Virus record (IMG/VR): IMGVR_UViG_3300028844_006960
Location: 1-45,639 of that record
DNA: 45,639 nucleotides
Source of the DNA: a virus
Strand: one strand, 5' to 3'
Part shown: positions 7,477-14,394 of the stretch, piece by piece
How positions within the stretch are numbered: position 1 is the stretch's first letter
How the letters are laid out: each line of letters begins with the position of its first letter
Program-made: the position numbers and the translations under genes
The notes under the pieces: generated by a model
Told to the model about the DNA's origin: nothing
What the model saw: only the letters and a program-made list of their open reading frames with translations
The model's database searches: none

Positions 7477-7504
7477 AATATATCATATAAAATGCGCAGG
7501 TCAA
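7477..7504 (-). promoter_or_regulatory. box C: leftward promoter with the box inside the spacer
   Basis: On the minus strand: TTGACC (7504-7499), 16-bp spacer, TATATT (7482-7477). The element reads AATGCGCAGGT on the plus strand (7491-7501), so its GGT end overlaps the -35 box and its body occupies the spacer. This orientation is opposite to boxes A, B and D. Drives the 7453-3873 operon. Confidence 0.65.
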
Positions 7505-7553
7505 CAAAAAAACCATTATATATTGACTTTTTTAACTATTTTAATAATAAAGG

Positions 7554-7692
7554 TTGTAATTGTTATATTATAATATATAATAGAGGTATGCAAAAAAAGT
7601 ATTCTCCCAATATATATTTGTGTAAGTTATTATTTAACATTTTTATAATAACGCCTTTTGTAAAAAGCCCTTGATTAATTTCAGGGGCTTTT
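7554..7692 (+). ncRNA. short rightward transcription unit (small RNA or 28-residue peptide)
   Basis: TTGTAA (7554-7559), 16-bp spacer, TATAAT (7576-7581) would start an RNA near 7588 that ends at the hairpin 7661-7692, about 105 nt. An ATG exactly at 7588 opens a 28-codon hydrophobic peptide (YLCKLLFNIFIITPF) but with no usable SD; it would have to be leaderless. The stretch 7505-7698 holds no other gene. Weakly supported. Confidence 0.3.
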
Positions 7693-7694
7693 TT
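7661..7694. terminator. bidirectional terminator
   Basis: AAAAAGCCCTTGA / TCAGGGGCTTTTT stem (one mismatch) with A-rich left and T-rich right flanks. It ends the leftward operon 10049-7699 and any rightward transcript from 7554. Confidence 0.8.
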
Positions 7695-7698
7695 TTAT

Positions 7699-8142
7699 TT
7701 AAAAGTTATCTAATTTATTATTTATTTTATAAGCATTCAAATATTGTTGTATTCTATCATAACAATCATCTTCATTCTCATTAAGTGGGCAGTTATGAGC
7801 AGATGCCCATTCTTCAACTTTAAAACTTTCAAGATTTATTTTATAATAAATTATTTCAACATTAACATATATTGATTTTTTATTTTTAAATAATTCATTA
7901 TTTATTAAATCAATAAAAACATTATAATTAAAATCTTCAACATTAATTCTTATTCTTTTTTCAGCTCCATCTTTATTCCAAAAATCTATTTTTAATTTAT
8001 TTTCTTTGAGTTCTTTCAACTCTTTTTCTTTTTTTATTATTATTTTTATAGCTTCAACAATATTAAAAGTATCAAAATAAACATATGTAAACATTGACAA
8101 TGAAAATATAAGACTACAAATAAAAAATATAATATCAAACAT
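7699..8142 (-). CDS. membrane-anchored hypothetical protein
   Basis: 147 residues. Residues 3-24 form one transmembrane helix (IIFFICSLIFSLSMFTYVYF), then a charged helical linker (KKEKELKELKENKLK) and a C-terminal domain with Cys in HNCPLNE and DDCYD. Last gene of the leftward operon. It still ends KINNKLDNF, the Phe-stop signature, although a terminator rather than a gene follows. Function unknown; a superinfection or lysis role is conceivable but not shown. Confidence 0.65.
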   Translation of the reverse strand: MFDIIFFICSLIFSLSMFTYVYFDTFNIVEAIKIIIKKEKELKELKENKLKIDFWNKDGAEKRIRINVEDFNYNVFIDLINNELFKNKKSIYVNVEIIYYKINLESFKVEEWASAHNCPLNENEDDCYDRIQQYLNAYKINNKLDNF

Positions 8143-8144
8143 AA

Positions 8145-8528
8145 TTAAAACCCCTTCAAATTGTTTTCAATCTTTTCTTTTACTTCTCTTTCTTTTATTG
8201 TTTTAATTAATGTTTCAAGCTTTACGTTATGATAATGGATATTCCTATTTGATTTAGTTTTATAATGCTCACGTAAATCTTTTTTATAGTGCTCAAAAGT
8301 TTCAGCATCACAATATTTTAGTTTTTCGTTAAAATCAAATTGTTGTGCATAATCGGATGGAATATATGGATTGTTATTTTTCATTGAAAACCCTTTTATG
8401 TTTTCTTTTAATTTTTGTTTTCTTCTTTTCATTTCTTCCCTTTCAATTCTTGCTTGATCGTTTTCCAAAGTAAACAAGCTATAACCTTTAAAATCCAGTG
8501 TAAATTCAACCTCTGTTTCTTTGTCCAT
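8145..8528 (-). CDS. hypothetical protein that looks like a fusion of two coupled genes
   Basis: 127 residues. Residues 1-47 end ENIKGF, then Ser48 (TCA at 8388-8386) and Met49 (ATG at 8385). The bases AAAAGGGTTTTCAATG are the usual coupling cassette (SD, TTT, stop, ATG) with the stop TAA changed to TCA, so two neighbouring genes now read as one. The C-terminal 79 residues also end in the signature (ENNLKGF). Internal initiation at 8385 still looks possible. Both halves are charged and predicted helical; function unknown. Confidence 0.65.
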   Translation of the reverse strand: MDKETEVEFTLDFKGYSLFTLENDQARIEREEMKRRKQKLKENIKGFSMKNNNPYIPSDYAQQFDFNEKLKYCDAETFEHYKKDLREHYKTKSNRNIHYHNVKLETLIKTIKEREVKEKIENNLKGF

Positions 8529-8529
8529 T

Positions 8530-8850
8530 TTAAAATTCCTTTAATTTATTGATTATTGTTACATCATTAAAACCTAATTTTTTTAATGCCCACTTTATAT
8601 CATCACGCTCACTTCTAAACATTTCATCATCAATAAAATAATCAAGAATAAATTCATTATTTATAAAATGCATTTTACAAGGCATATATTCAAAAGATGG
8701 TTTTCTTGTGAAAAAGTCATTATCGGTAATTTTAACTTTTGATATTGAATAGTATTCATTATTTTTTATATTTTTAAAATAAAGTTTTTCACCTTGCAAA
8801 TCTCTTTTGTCGTTTTCTTGAAACTCTTGTTTTATAATTATTACATCCAT
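8530..8850 (-). CDS. hypothetical protein
   Basis: 106 residues, with the strongest SD of the operon (AAAGGAGG). Alpha/beta composition with aromatic-rich strands (EKLYFKNIKNNEYYSISKV). Ends TIINKLKEF; the codons AAA GAA TTT TAA act as SD for the next gene. No family recognised. Confidence 0.65.
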   Translation of the reverse strand: MDVIIIKQEFQENDKRDLQGEKLYFKNIKNNEYYSISKVKITDNDFFTRKPSFEYMPCKMHFINNEFILDYFIDDEMFRSERDDIKWALKKLGFNDVTIINKLKEF

Positions 8851-8868
8851 TATTAAGCCTCCTTTTAT

Positions 8869-9297
8869 TTAATTAAATATCTTGTTTAAGCTTTCAACCA
8901 TTTCATCGTCAACTATTGTTTGCAAACATTTTTTATTTTTTATTTTATTTAATTCAGCATTTATTTTTTTGTTGTCTTCTTCTTTTATTGTTTGATTATC
9001 TTTTAATAATATATTAATAATTTTTAGTTGTTCGTTTTCTTCTTTCAAAGTTTCATTATTATTATTTAAGATTTCAATTTCTTTGTTATTGTTACAACGA
9101 TTCCTTTCTTCGATCACTTTTATTTTGTTTGCTTCATTACTTGATATTAAAATTTTGTTTTCTTCTTCAAGATTTGAAATAGTAGTTTTGCTATCTATAT
9201 AAAAATAGATGGCTATTGTCAAAACAACTGAAAGAACAATTGTTATTGCTTTACTTTGTAATATTGTAGTTCCAGTTTTTATTAATTTATCTATCAT
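8869..9297 (-). CDS. inner-membrane spanin-like protein (Rz-type architecture)
   Basis: 142 residues: a single N-terminal transmembrane helix (about 17-34), then a long coiled coil (38-125; ISNLEEENKILISSNEAN and KEENEQLKIINILLKD) and a short C-terminal part. Cytoplasm-in anchor plus periplasmic coiled coil is the layout of phage i-spanins, which link to an outer-membrane lipoprotein to fuse the membranes at lysis. The possible lipoprotein partner is encoded at 6742-7254, not adjacent. Assignment rests on architecture only. SD AAAGGGG lies inside the preceding gene's end. Confidence 0.5.
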   Translation of the reverse strand: MIDKLIKTGTTILQSKAITIVLSVVLTIAIYFYIDSKTTISNLEEENKILISSNEANKIKVIEERNRCNNNKEIEILNNNNETLKEENEQLKIINILLKDNQTIKEEDNKKINAELNKIKNKKCLQTIVDDEMVESLNKIFN

Positions 9298-9298
9298 T

Positions 9299-9481
9299 TT
9301 AAAACCCCTTTAATTTATTATTTATTTTATTTCTTATTTCTTCTTTTTTAAATCTCATAACTTCTTGCCTTTTAATTTCTATTGATTCAACCATTTCATT
9401 ATTCCAATTATTAACAGTGAAACCTTTATTTATATTTCCATTTTCATCAAACACTCTATACATGTCAGGTTTATCACTCAT
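9299..9481 (-). CDS. 60-residue hypothetical protein
   Basis: ATG 9481 with GGAAGGAAAAAA upstream; overlaps the end of the preceding gene by 8 bases. Contains FDENGNINKGFTVNNWNNE and a basic helical C-terminus ending INNKLKGF, encoded so that AAAGGGG plus TTTTAA form the next gene's SD and stop. Function unknown. Confidence 0.65.
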   Translation of the reverse strand: MSDKPDMYRVFDENGNINKGFTVNNWNNEMVESIEIKRQEVMRFKKEEIRNKINNKLKGF

Positions 9482-9680
9482 CGTTTTTTCCTTCCAATAG
9501 ACTAAATTTAAAATTTTCAATCAGCCACAAAATTTGTTCATTGCTTAAATTGCCATCATATGTTGTTTTCATATTTCCATTTTTGTCCCATCCAACAACA
9601 AACATACTTTCATAAATACCTTTGGATTGTTCCAAAATATCATCAGCATCTTTTTTTATTTTTATTATTTTAGTTTTCAT
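9474..9680 (-). CDS. 68-residue hypothetical protein
   Basis: ATG 9680 after an AAAGGAGTTTTAATA cassette. The middle reads VVGWDKNGNMKTTYDGNLSN followed by a helix (EQILWLIENFKFSLLEG). This strand-turn-helix pattern recalls small phage and plasmid proteins of unknown function. Not assigned further. Confidence 0.65.
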   Translation of the reverse strand: MKTKIIKIKKDADDILEQSKGIYESMFVVGWDKNGNMKTTYDGNLSNEQILWLIENFKFSLLEGKNDE

Positions 9681-9682
9681 TA

Positions 9683-9841
9683 TTAAAACTCCTTTATTTT
9701 TCGTTGCATTACTTTTTCTCTTAATTCTTCTTTGCTTTCTTCACAAAGAATGCTCTTGTTAATTAAAAAATTAAGTATTTTTGCATTACCTAATTTTAAA
9801 TGAAGATCAATCATTTCATCAGTGAGTTCAATTTCATGCAT
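9683..9841 (-). CDS. 52-residue hypothetical protein
   Basis: ATG at 9841, overlapping the end of the upstream gene; stop at 9683-9685. Helical and acidic N-terminus (MHEIELTDEMIDLHLKLGNA), basic end MQRKIKEF with the coupling cassette AAAGGAGTTTTAA that supplies the next SD. Its own SD is weak (GTGAGC), so it probably depends on coupling. Confidence 0.6.
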   Translation of the reverse strand: MHEIELTDEMIDLHLKLGNAKILNFLINKSILCEESKEELREKVMQRKIKEF

Positions 9842-10049
9842 TTAGAAAGCTCACAATAAGAAAACAAATAAACAGTGATGAAATCCAGAATAATAAAACA
9901 AGAACAAAAGCTGCAATCATTAAAGTTACACACTCGTCAATTAAAGAATATTTTTTATTTCGTTTTTCTTCATCTTTTTCATTATTAAAAAAATAATTTA
10001 TAAATAAAATAATTGGTGTTGATATAATTAAAATAATATAATCAATCAT
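9834..10049 (-). CDS. small two-helix membrane protein, holin or superinfection-type candidate
   Basis: 71 residues with transmembrane helices at about 3-21 and 44-69, separated by a strongly charged loop (NNEKDEEKRNKKY). Size and topology fit a class II holin or antiholin, but also other small phage membrane proteins. First gene of the leftward operon, SD AAAGGGGA, just downstream of box promoter D. A better holin candidate sits beside the endolysin at 14395. Confidence 0.6.
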   Translation of the reverse strand: MIDYIILIISTPIILFINYFFNNEKDEEKRNKKYSLIDECVTLMIAAFVLVLLFWISSLFICFLIVSFLNA

Positions 10050-10081
10050 TTTGTTGTTCCCCTTTTTGTTTTTATTCCCTT

Positions 10082-10119
10082 ATATTATCATTAAAATAAA
10101 CTTTGTCAACCTGCGCATA
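10082..10119 (-). promoter_or_regulatory. box D: TATGCGCAGGT element plus leftward promoter
   Basis: On the minus strand TATGCGCAGGT (10119-10109) runs directly into TTGACA (10109-10104, sharing one T), then a 16-bp spacer and TAATAT (10087-10082). Drives the eight-gene operon 10049-7699. Confidence 0.8.
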
Positions 10120-10126
10120 ATAAAAA

Positions 10127-10150
10127 AAGCCCACAAAAATATGTGGGCTT
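10127..10150. terminator. terminator
   Basis: AAGCCCACA / TGTGGGCTT perfect 9-bp stem with a 6-base loop. The A-run on its left serves the leftward gene ending at 10173; box D begins just below it. Confidence 0.8.
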
Positions 10151-10172
10151 AATTATAGGGGTAAACAGTTTT

Positions 10173-10682
10173 TTATTTTATCTTGTTGACTTCATTCTTG
10201 AATGCTTTTAATGTTGGCATTTTATCATTTAATAATGAATTAAGAAAAGAAGTTAAGCAAACAGTTAACATGTAATCAACTTCATCAATCTTGTCTTCTT
10301 CAAATACTTTTGACATCGATGCACAAGTGATGTGAAAATCTGTAAGTCTTAATTTTGAATAATTTATTTCATTTTCATTTTCAGGTTTATTTGTTAATAC
10401 TAAATTAATAACGCCTTGAAAATCTTCAAGACTTTTATTATTTTTTAAATCAAAAGCCCTTTCTTTTTTCTCACCTTTTGAATTTACAAAACAAAATAAA
10501 ATATTATTAATTTTTTTCTCTTCTAAAAAATTATGTAACTCTTCATAATGTATTAATTCAGCAACTTTTTCTTTAACTCTTTTTTTTGCTTTTGTTTTTG
10601 CAACCTTCTTTGGCATGTTTAATTTTTCATTATAATGTTTCGAAAGTTTTCTGATCGCTTTTCTTGTGTTTAATGTTGGCAT
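10173..10682 (-). CDS. hypothetical protein with basic N-terminus
   Basis: 169 residues. The first ~45 are very basic (RKLSKHYNEKLNMPKKVAKT, then KAKKRVKEKV), suggesting nucleic-acid binding; the remainder is alpha/beta. Starts one base into the preceding gene's stop (shared position 10682). Last gene of a three-gene operon. No family recognised. Confidence 0.65.
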   Translation of the reverse strand: MPTLNTRKAIRKLSKHYNEKLNMPKKVAKTKAKKRVKEKVAELIHYEELHNFLEEKKINNILFCFVNSKGEKKERAFDLKNNKSLEDFQGVINLVLTNKPENENEINYSKLRLTDFHITCASMSKVFEEDKIDEVDYMLTVCLTSFLNSLLNDKMPTLKAFKNEVNKIK

Positions 10683-10900
10683 TATTTTCCCCTTATCTTA
10701 TTTAAAATATTAAAAGTTTTAAATAAAACAAAACCAGTTTGAATTATAAACATTGTAATTATAAAGCCAGCCCAAACAAAAACACCCCCAAGATAAAAAA
10801 TAGAAAAATGAAGAATCATTGCAATAATTGATTCAACATAATCCTGTTTGTATTTTGGCAGCAAATAAAACCATCTTAATGCTTTTTTAAATTTTTCCAT
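10682..10900 (-). CDS. small membrane protein
   Basis: 72 residues from ATG 10900 with the ATTGGGAGATA leader otherwise typical of virion genes. Two transmembrane helices (about 25-43 and 46-62), the first ending YLGGVF. Could be a holin-like or superinfection-exclusion protein; nothing decisive is visible. Confidence 0.6.
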   Translation of the reverse strand: MEKFKKALRWFYLLPKYKQDYVESIIAMILHFSIFYLGGVFVWAGFIITMFIIQTGFVLFKTFNILNKIRGK

Positions 10901-10926
10901 TTTTTTAATATCTCCCAATATTTTTT

Positions 10927-11316
10927 TTATATATTATCTAAAATTCCCAAATGTTTTTTTTCTGGAAATTTACAATTCTTCGTTTGCAACTTCTCATTGA
11001 ATTCATTAATGCAATCTGCTCTCACAAAAAACCTTTTAAAACTTTTTGTATTCTCAAAGTAGCCAACTAAATTATTAAAGTTTTCTCCTTGACTATTTAA
11101 AATATGTTGCGCTTTTCTTTCACTACAACAAAGCCTATTATTATTCATTAAAACTTGCAAAGAATAACATACTACTTTATGTTTTCCAAATTCTTTAATT
11201 ATAAATGGTTTTATGATTCTTAAATTTTTTGCTTGTGGTTGAGTGCTCAAAACCTCTTGTCCGTTTTTATCTAAATTCATTTTATTTTTTTTCTTGTAAT
11301 TGATTTTATTCTTCAT
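10927..11316 (-). CDS. hypothetical DNA-binding-type protein
   Basis: 129 residues, basic, SD ACGGAGAAG. The middle (SLQVLMNNNRLCCSERKAQH...) looks like a winged-helix or replication-accessory fold, and the C-terminus carries FFVRADCINEFNEKL. The assignment is only a composition-based guess. First gene of the 11316-10173 operon under box promoter E. Confidence 0.55.
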   Translation of the reverse strand: MKNKINYKKKNKMNLDKNGQEVLSTQPQAKNLRIIKPFIIKEFGKHKVVCYSLQVLMNNNRLCCSERKAQHILNSQGENFNNLVGYFENTKSFKRFFVRADCINEFNEKLQTKNCKFPEKKHLGILDNI

Positions 11317-11366
11317 CTTCTTCTCCGTTTTTTATTTCACTTATTATCAATCACCCTATATTTTAT

Positions 11367-11394
11367 ATTATAACATTTTATGCGCAGGTTACAA
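11367..11394 (-). promoter_or_regulatory. box E: leftward promoter with the box inside the spacer
   Basis: Minus strand: TTGTAA (11394-11389), 16-bp spacer, TATAAT (11372-11367). TATGCGCAGGT on the plus strand (11379-11389) lies in the spacer with its GGT end touching the -35 box, the same arrangement as box C. Confidence 0.65.
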
Positions 11395-11397
11395 GTT

Positions 11398-12144
11398 TTA
11401 AAACAAATTAATTTTTTCTTTATTTTTGACAACAAAACCTTTATTAACTAATAAGTGAACTATGCCTTTTAAATGGCTTTGACCATACGTAATATAAGCG
11501 TTCTCCTCAATATTCACTAAATGGTTAACAACCTTTTGATTCCTGTATTGAATAATAATGTCGTTGTAGAATTCTCCCTTATTCACTAATTGGTTAACCA
11601 CGATCCAGTTGTGTTTTAAATACATTTTATAAATTGGTTTAGGTATGTTTATTGTATCAATAAAGCCTTCTTTCTCTTGCGTTAAACCTTGATTTTTCAA
11701 CGATTGCTCAAAGCTTGTTAACTTATTGGTTAACCCGTATATTTTAGCTAAATTATTAAATTCAGTCATAGAAATGTCAAGATTGAATCCATCTTGTATT
11801 TCTTCAAAAGAGTTTTCATTTTTCCAATCCAATCTTTTAATTATTTTTTTTATACTATATTTTATATATTTTTCTTGATTGATTTCTTTTGATTTAATGA
11901 GTTCATAAAATGTTAAGTAGTCATTTTTTTTATATATAGATTTCTCATGAATAACTTTATTATAAAAACTTTCAGGGGCAACATGTAACATTCCTTGCAG
12001 AACTATTATTTGATTTCCTTTTTGAAGTGTTATTTTTTCAACATCATAAGTGATTAAATTTAAAAATATTAAATAAATAAATATAAAAGAGAATACAGAA
12101 TAAAAAATTATATTAATTATGTTTGTTTTTAAGTAGTTTAACAT
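11398..12144 (-). CDS. TraB/PrgY-like membrane protein
   Basis: 248 residues: N-terminal transmembrane helix (about 8-30), then QGMLHVAPESFY (50-61) and, near the end, ITYGQSHLKGIVHLLVNKGF (218-237). A His motif on an early strand plus a GxxHLxG-type motif before a final helix is the pattern of the TraB/PrgY/TIKI superfamily, some members of which are metal-dependent proteases and one of which (PrgY) silences a plasmid pheromone. His54 and His224 would be key residues. Own promoter and SD (GAGGAG). Three or four copies of a GTTAAC-containing element lie in its coding sequence. Confidence 0.6.
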   Translation of the reverse strand: MLNYLKTNIINIIFYSVFSFIFIYLIFLNLITYDVEKITLQKGNQIIVLQGMLHVAPESFYNKVIHEKSIYKKNDYLTFYELIKSKEINQEKYIKYSIKKIIKRLDWKNENSFEEIQDGFNLDISMTEFNNLAKIYGLTNKLTSFEQSLKNQGLTQEKEGFIDTINIPKPIYKMYLKHNWIVVNQLVNKGEFYNDIIIQYRNQKVVNHLVNIEENAYITYGQSHLKGIVHLLVNKGFVVKNKEKINLF

Positions 12145-12169
12145 GTCAACTCCTCATTAATTTTATTTA

Positions 12170-12197
12170 ATTATAACAATATAATAAATAAAGTCAA
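12170..12197 (-). promoter_or_regulatory. promoter of the TraB-like gene
   Basis: Minus strand TTGACT (12197-12192), 16-bp spacer, TATAAT (12175-12170). No TATGCGYAGGT box. Confidence 0.7.
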
Positions 12198-12199
12198 GA

Positions 12200-12610
12200 G
12201 AAAGGTCAAGAGATATAGTGCTATCGCACACTGACAACACTACGTGTTGATTGTTTTATTATGTATATGCCTATTAATTCGTGTTTTTAACCACCTTTTA
12301 GCATTAACCTATATAACCACAAGTTAAAGCGATTGCGAATAGCAATCAAGACCATTCTTTTACAGTGTTGCGTAGCAACTTTAAACATAACAAATATAAT
12401 AAATAATAATTGAAAAAACAATATTAGTTATAAGTAATAGTTAGTAAGGTATAAACTCCGCCAAATATCAACGATTTATTAAAAAAGCGTAGTATAGCAA
12501 AGGGCAAAAAATAGTATAGCAAAGGGCAAAACCTTTTTTTATAATACAATAGTATATTAAAGGGCAAAATTAAAACTAACTAAAAACCCTTTATATAAAG
12601 GACTTTTTAG
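12200..12610. other. origin-like region, left copy
   Basis: Non-coding. From left to right: GGTCAAGAGATAT (12204-12216), a series of short hairpins (12218-12229 GTGC/GCAC, 12235-12249 CAACAC/GTGTTG, 12331-12347 GATTGC/GCAATC, 12367-12379 GTTGC/GCAAC), an AT-rich stretch, and three iterons (12491-12569). About 150 bp around and left of the iterons is repeated in inverted orientation at 41577-41750. The GGTCAAGAGATAT/CAACAC hairpin block is repeated in direct orientation at 41771-41817. I see no exact DnaA box here. Confidence 0.65.
12491..12569 (+). repeat. three iterons, left origin-like region
   Basis: AGTATAGCAAAGGGCAAAA at 12491-12509 and 12513-12531; AGTATATTAAAGGGCAAAA at 12551-12569. 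Starts are 22 and 38 bp apart. The same three units with the same spacings occur on the other strand at 41577-41655. Confidence 0.9.
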
Positions 12611-12639
12611 ACTTCTTATATAATAAATTAAATACCTTA

Positions 12640-12667
12640 TTGAGTTATTTTAAAATTATACTATAAT
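12640..12667 (+). promoter_or_regulatory. sigma70-type promoter for 12696-13530
   Basis: TTGAGT (12640-12645), 16-bp spacer, TATAAT (12662-12667). No TATGCGYAGGT box. Confidence 0.65.
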
Positions 12668-12695
12668 GTAATTAACAACAAAAGGAGAATAAAAA

Positions 12696-13022
12696 ATGAA
12701 TTTTAAAAGAAAAATGGAATTACTATATAGAAATGTTATTATTGATATATCAAATGAATATGCTTCAAATGATAAAACAAGAGAAGACTTTATTGAAGAA
12801 GTTAATTCAGGACTTGCATCAATGCTAGGTTTTGAAATGTTTAAAAATTACTTAAAAAACGGTGATAAAGTTTTATTTACAGATGATTGCACACGTGAAA
12901 AAGATTTGGATCAATTCTTATTTCAATATTACAAAGTTTTAACTCTTATTTTTGATGCAATCGTTATTGAAAGAATAGATAAAAAAAGAAGTGGCTTTAC
13001 ACTAATCAAGGGGGGTAAATAA
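12696..13022 (+). CDS. hypothetical protein
   Basis: 108 residues, SD AAAAGGAGAA. Helical and acidic at the start (MNFKRKMELLYRNVIIDISN), ending ERIDKKRSGFTLIKGGK. It is the first rightward gene after the left origin-like region and directly precedes 13024. No family recognised; a replication- or morphogenesis-related role would be a guess. Confidence 0.65.
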   Translation: MNFKRKMELLYRNVIIDISNEYASNDKTREDFIEEVNSGLASMLGFEMFKNYLKNGDKVLFTDDCTREKDLDQFLFQYYKVLTLIFDAIVIERIDKKRSGFTLIKGGK

Positions 13023-13023
13023 T

Positions 13024-13530
13024 ATGATGCAAAAATGGCAATCTTGGTGGCAAAGACAAGACAAAGAAGCAGTTCAAAGTCGAGCAATTCAAAAGATAAA
13101 AGAAGGCATTATTGATGATTACTTTTTAGATGATGAGAATGGAATCGTTGAAGTTGTAAGAAATCTTGATGGGTCAAAGGATCTTGAATATAAAGAATTT
13201 ATGACAAGAGCTGAAGCTAAAACAAAATTTGATAAAGAAAACAATATAAGTGTATCACCTGAAAAAATAAAATTAACTAATAGAGAAGAGAATATTTTAG
13301 AACGTGGTGATGCATTCCAAAACGCTGATAAATATGACAGAAAAGCAAGGATGCAAATGTTACGAGAAGAAGGCAAATTTTCAACTAATAACGCAAAAAA
13401 TATTGTTGAAAAAAGAAGTCTTTCAGAAGAATTAAGAGGTGAAGCTGAAAGCAATTATAATTCAAAACCTAAAATGAATAAATATCAACAAAAAGATTAT
13501 AATGATTTTAAAGATGCATACGGATTCTAA
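13024..13530 (+). CDS. hypothetical charged protein
   Basis: 168 residues, SD AAGGGGGG within the end of the preceding gene. Trp-rich N-terminus (MQKWQSWWQRQ), then a charged, probably extended or coiled body (YDRKARMQMLREEGKFSTNN). Possibly a minor virion or assembly protein by position, but unrecognised. Ends DAYGF without an SD cassette; a terminator follows. Confidence 0.6.
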   Translation: MMQKWQSWWQRQDKEAVQSRAIQKIKEGIIDDYFLDDENGIVEVVRNLDGSKDLEYKEFMTRAEAKTKFDKENNISVSPEKIKLTNREENILERGDAFQNADKYDRKARMQMLREEGKFSTNNAKNIVEKRSLSEELRGEAESNYNSKPKMNKYQQKDYNDFKDAYGF

Positions 13531-13554
13531 ATAAAACTATTATATAATAATTAA

Positions 13555-13582
13555 AAGGAGCTTTCATAAGTTCCTTTTTTAT
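13555..13582 (+). terminator. rho-independent terminator
   Basis: AAGGAGCTT / AAGTTCCTT stem (one G-T pair) with loop TCAT and a T-run. A TATTATATAATA palindrome lies just upstream (13539-13550). Confidence 0.7.
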
Positions 13583-13645
13583 TTGACTTTTTTTATTATT
13601 ATTGTAGATGTAAATAAAGGAAACAATAAAATAATAGGGATCAAC

Positions 13646-14221
13646 ATGACAATTATTAAAATAGATGGATGTATATTTCAAAAGCTGGAAGCCAAAGCAA
13701 AAGAAAATTTTGAATATTGGGAAACGGTCAACAAAGCAAAAAAAGAAAAGCAATGCTTTAATACGATAAAATCATGCAGGGTTGGCGTTTTTTGCGAGTG
13801 GGCGGTCAAAATGCATTTATTAAATACATATAGTTTTGACCTTTTAGAATTAAATGTTTACGGAGAAATTGAAAGGCATCATAATAAACAATTTAGAGGT
13901 AAACCTGACATTGAATTAGTTACTTCAACCCAAGAAATCAAAGCAGAAATCAAAGGAATATCACAAGGACAACCCAAAAGTCAAGTGCTCACAGCACACG
14001 CTGAAAAATACCACAATAATAATTTTACCCACCTTATTTTTTGCGAATTATTTTTAAATGAATCAAAACAAGAAGCCGAAATTGAGATTTATTTAACTGA
14101 AAAATTAAGAGATACAATAAGAAATCCAATCTATAAAAACCTATATGGCAAAGAATGCTACACCAATGAAAACTTTATAAATACATTAATAAAAACTAAA
14201 CAAATAAGACCTGCGATCTAA
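13646..14221 (+). CDS. PD-(D/E)XK nuclease-like protein
   Basis: 191 residues from ATG 13646 (SD TAGGGATC); an in-frame upstream start lacks an SD. A Glu in a helix (VGVFCEWAVK, Glu51), then RGKPDIEL (Asp88) and, after a turn, KAEIKG (Glu101, Lys103) match the E...PD...ExK layout of PD-(D/E)XK nucleases, with a beta strand following (THLIFCEL). The probable role is DNA cleavage, for example in host DNA degradation, recombination or packaging. The exact family is not recognised. Precedes the lysis genes. Confidence 0.55.
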   Translation: MTIIKIDGCIFQKLEAKAKENFEYWETVNKAKKEKQCFNTIKSCRVGVFCEWAVKMHLLNTYSFDLLELNVYGEIERHHNKQFRGKPDIELVTSTQEIKAEIKGISQGQPKSQVLTAHAEKYHNNNFTHLIFCELFLNESKQEAEIEIYLTEKLRDTIRNPIYKNLYGKECYTNENFINTLIKTKQIRPAI

Positions 14222-14394
14222 TAAAAATCAACCTGCGTATATTTATAAAGATTTGTTTATTTATTAACTTTTTTTAATTCTTACTAATTAAAGAATCATA
14301 TCTTTAACAAACGATGAAATTTAACGAGTAAGGGGGGGAATGAGTAAAAAAACCATGATGATGGCTACTTTTACAACTTGCTATGCGTAGGTTG
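14222..14394. other. intergenic region with two outward-facing box elements and a tiny ORF
   Basis: ACCTGCGTATA (14231-14241, a variant box on the minus strand) and TATGCGTAGGT (14382-14392) bracket the region facing outward; neither has a gene in the direction it points. A G7 run (14332-14338) would be a strong SD for a 16-codon ORF at 14340-14390 that stops inside the second box. A CCAT/ATGG hairpin with an A-run on its left (14343-14367) probably terminates the leftward holin gene. Confidence 0.4.

Noticed and set aside
12491-12569. Iterons considered as a CRISPR array
   Set aside because: Only three units, spacers of 3 and 19 bases, no cas genes, and a mirrored copy beside a replication initiator.
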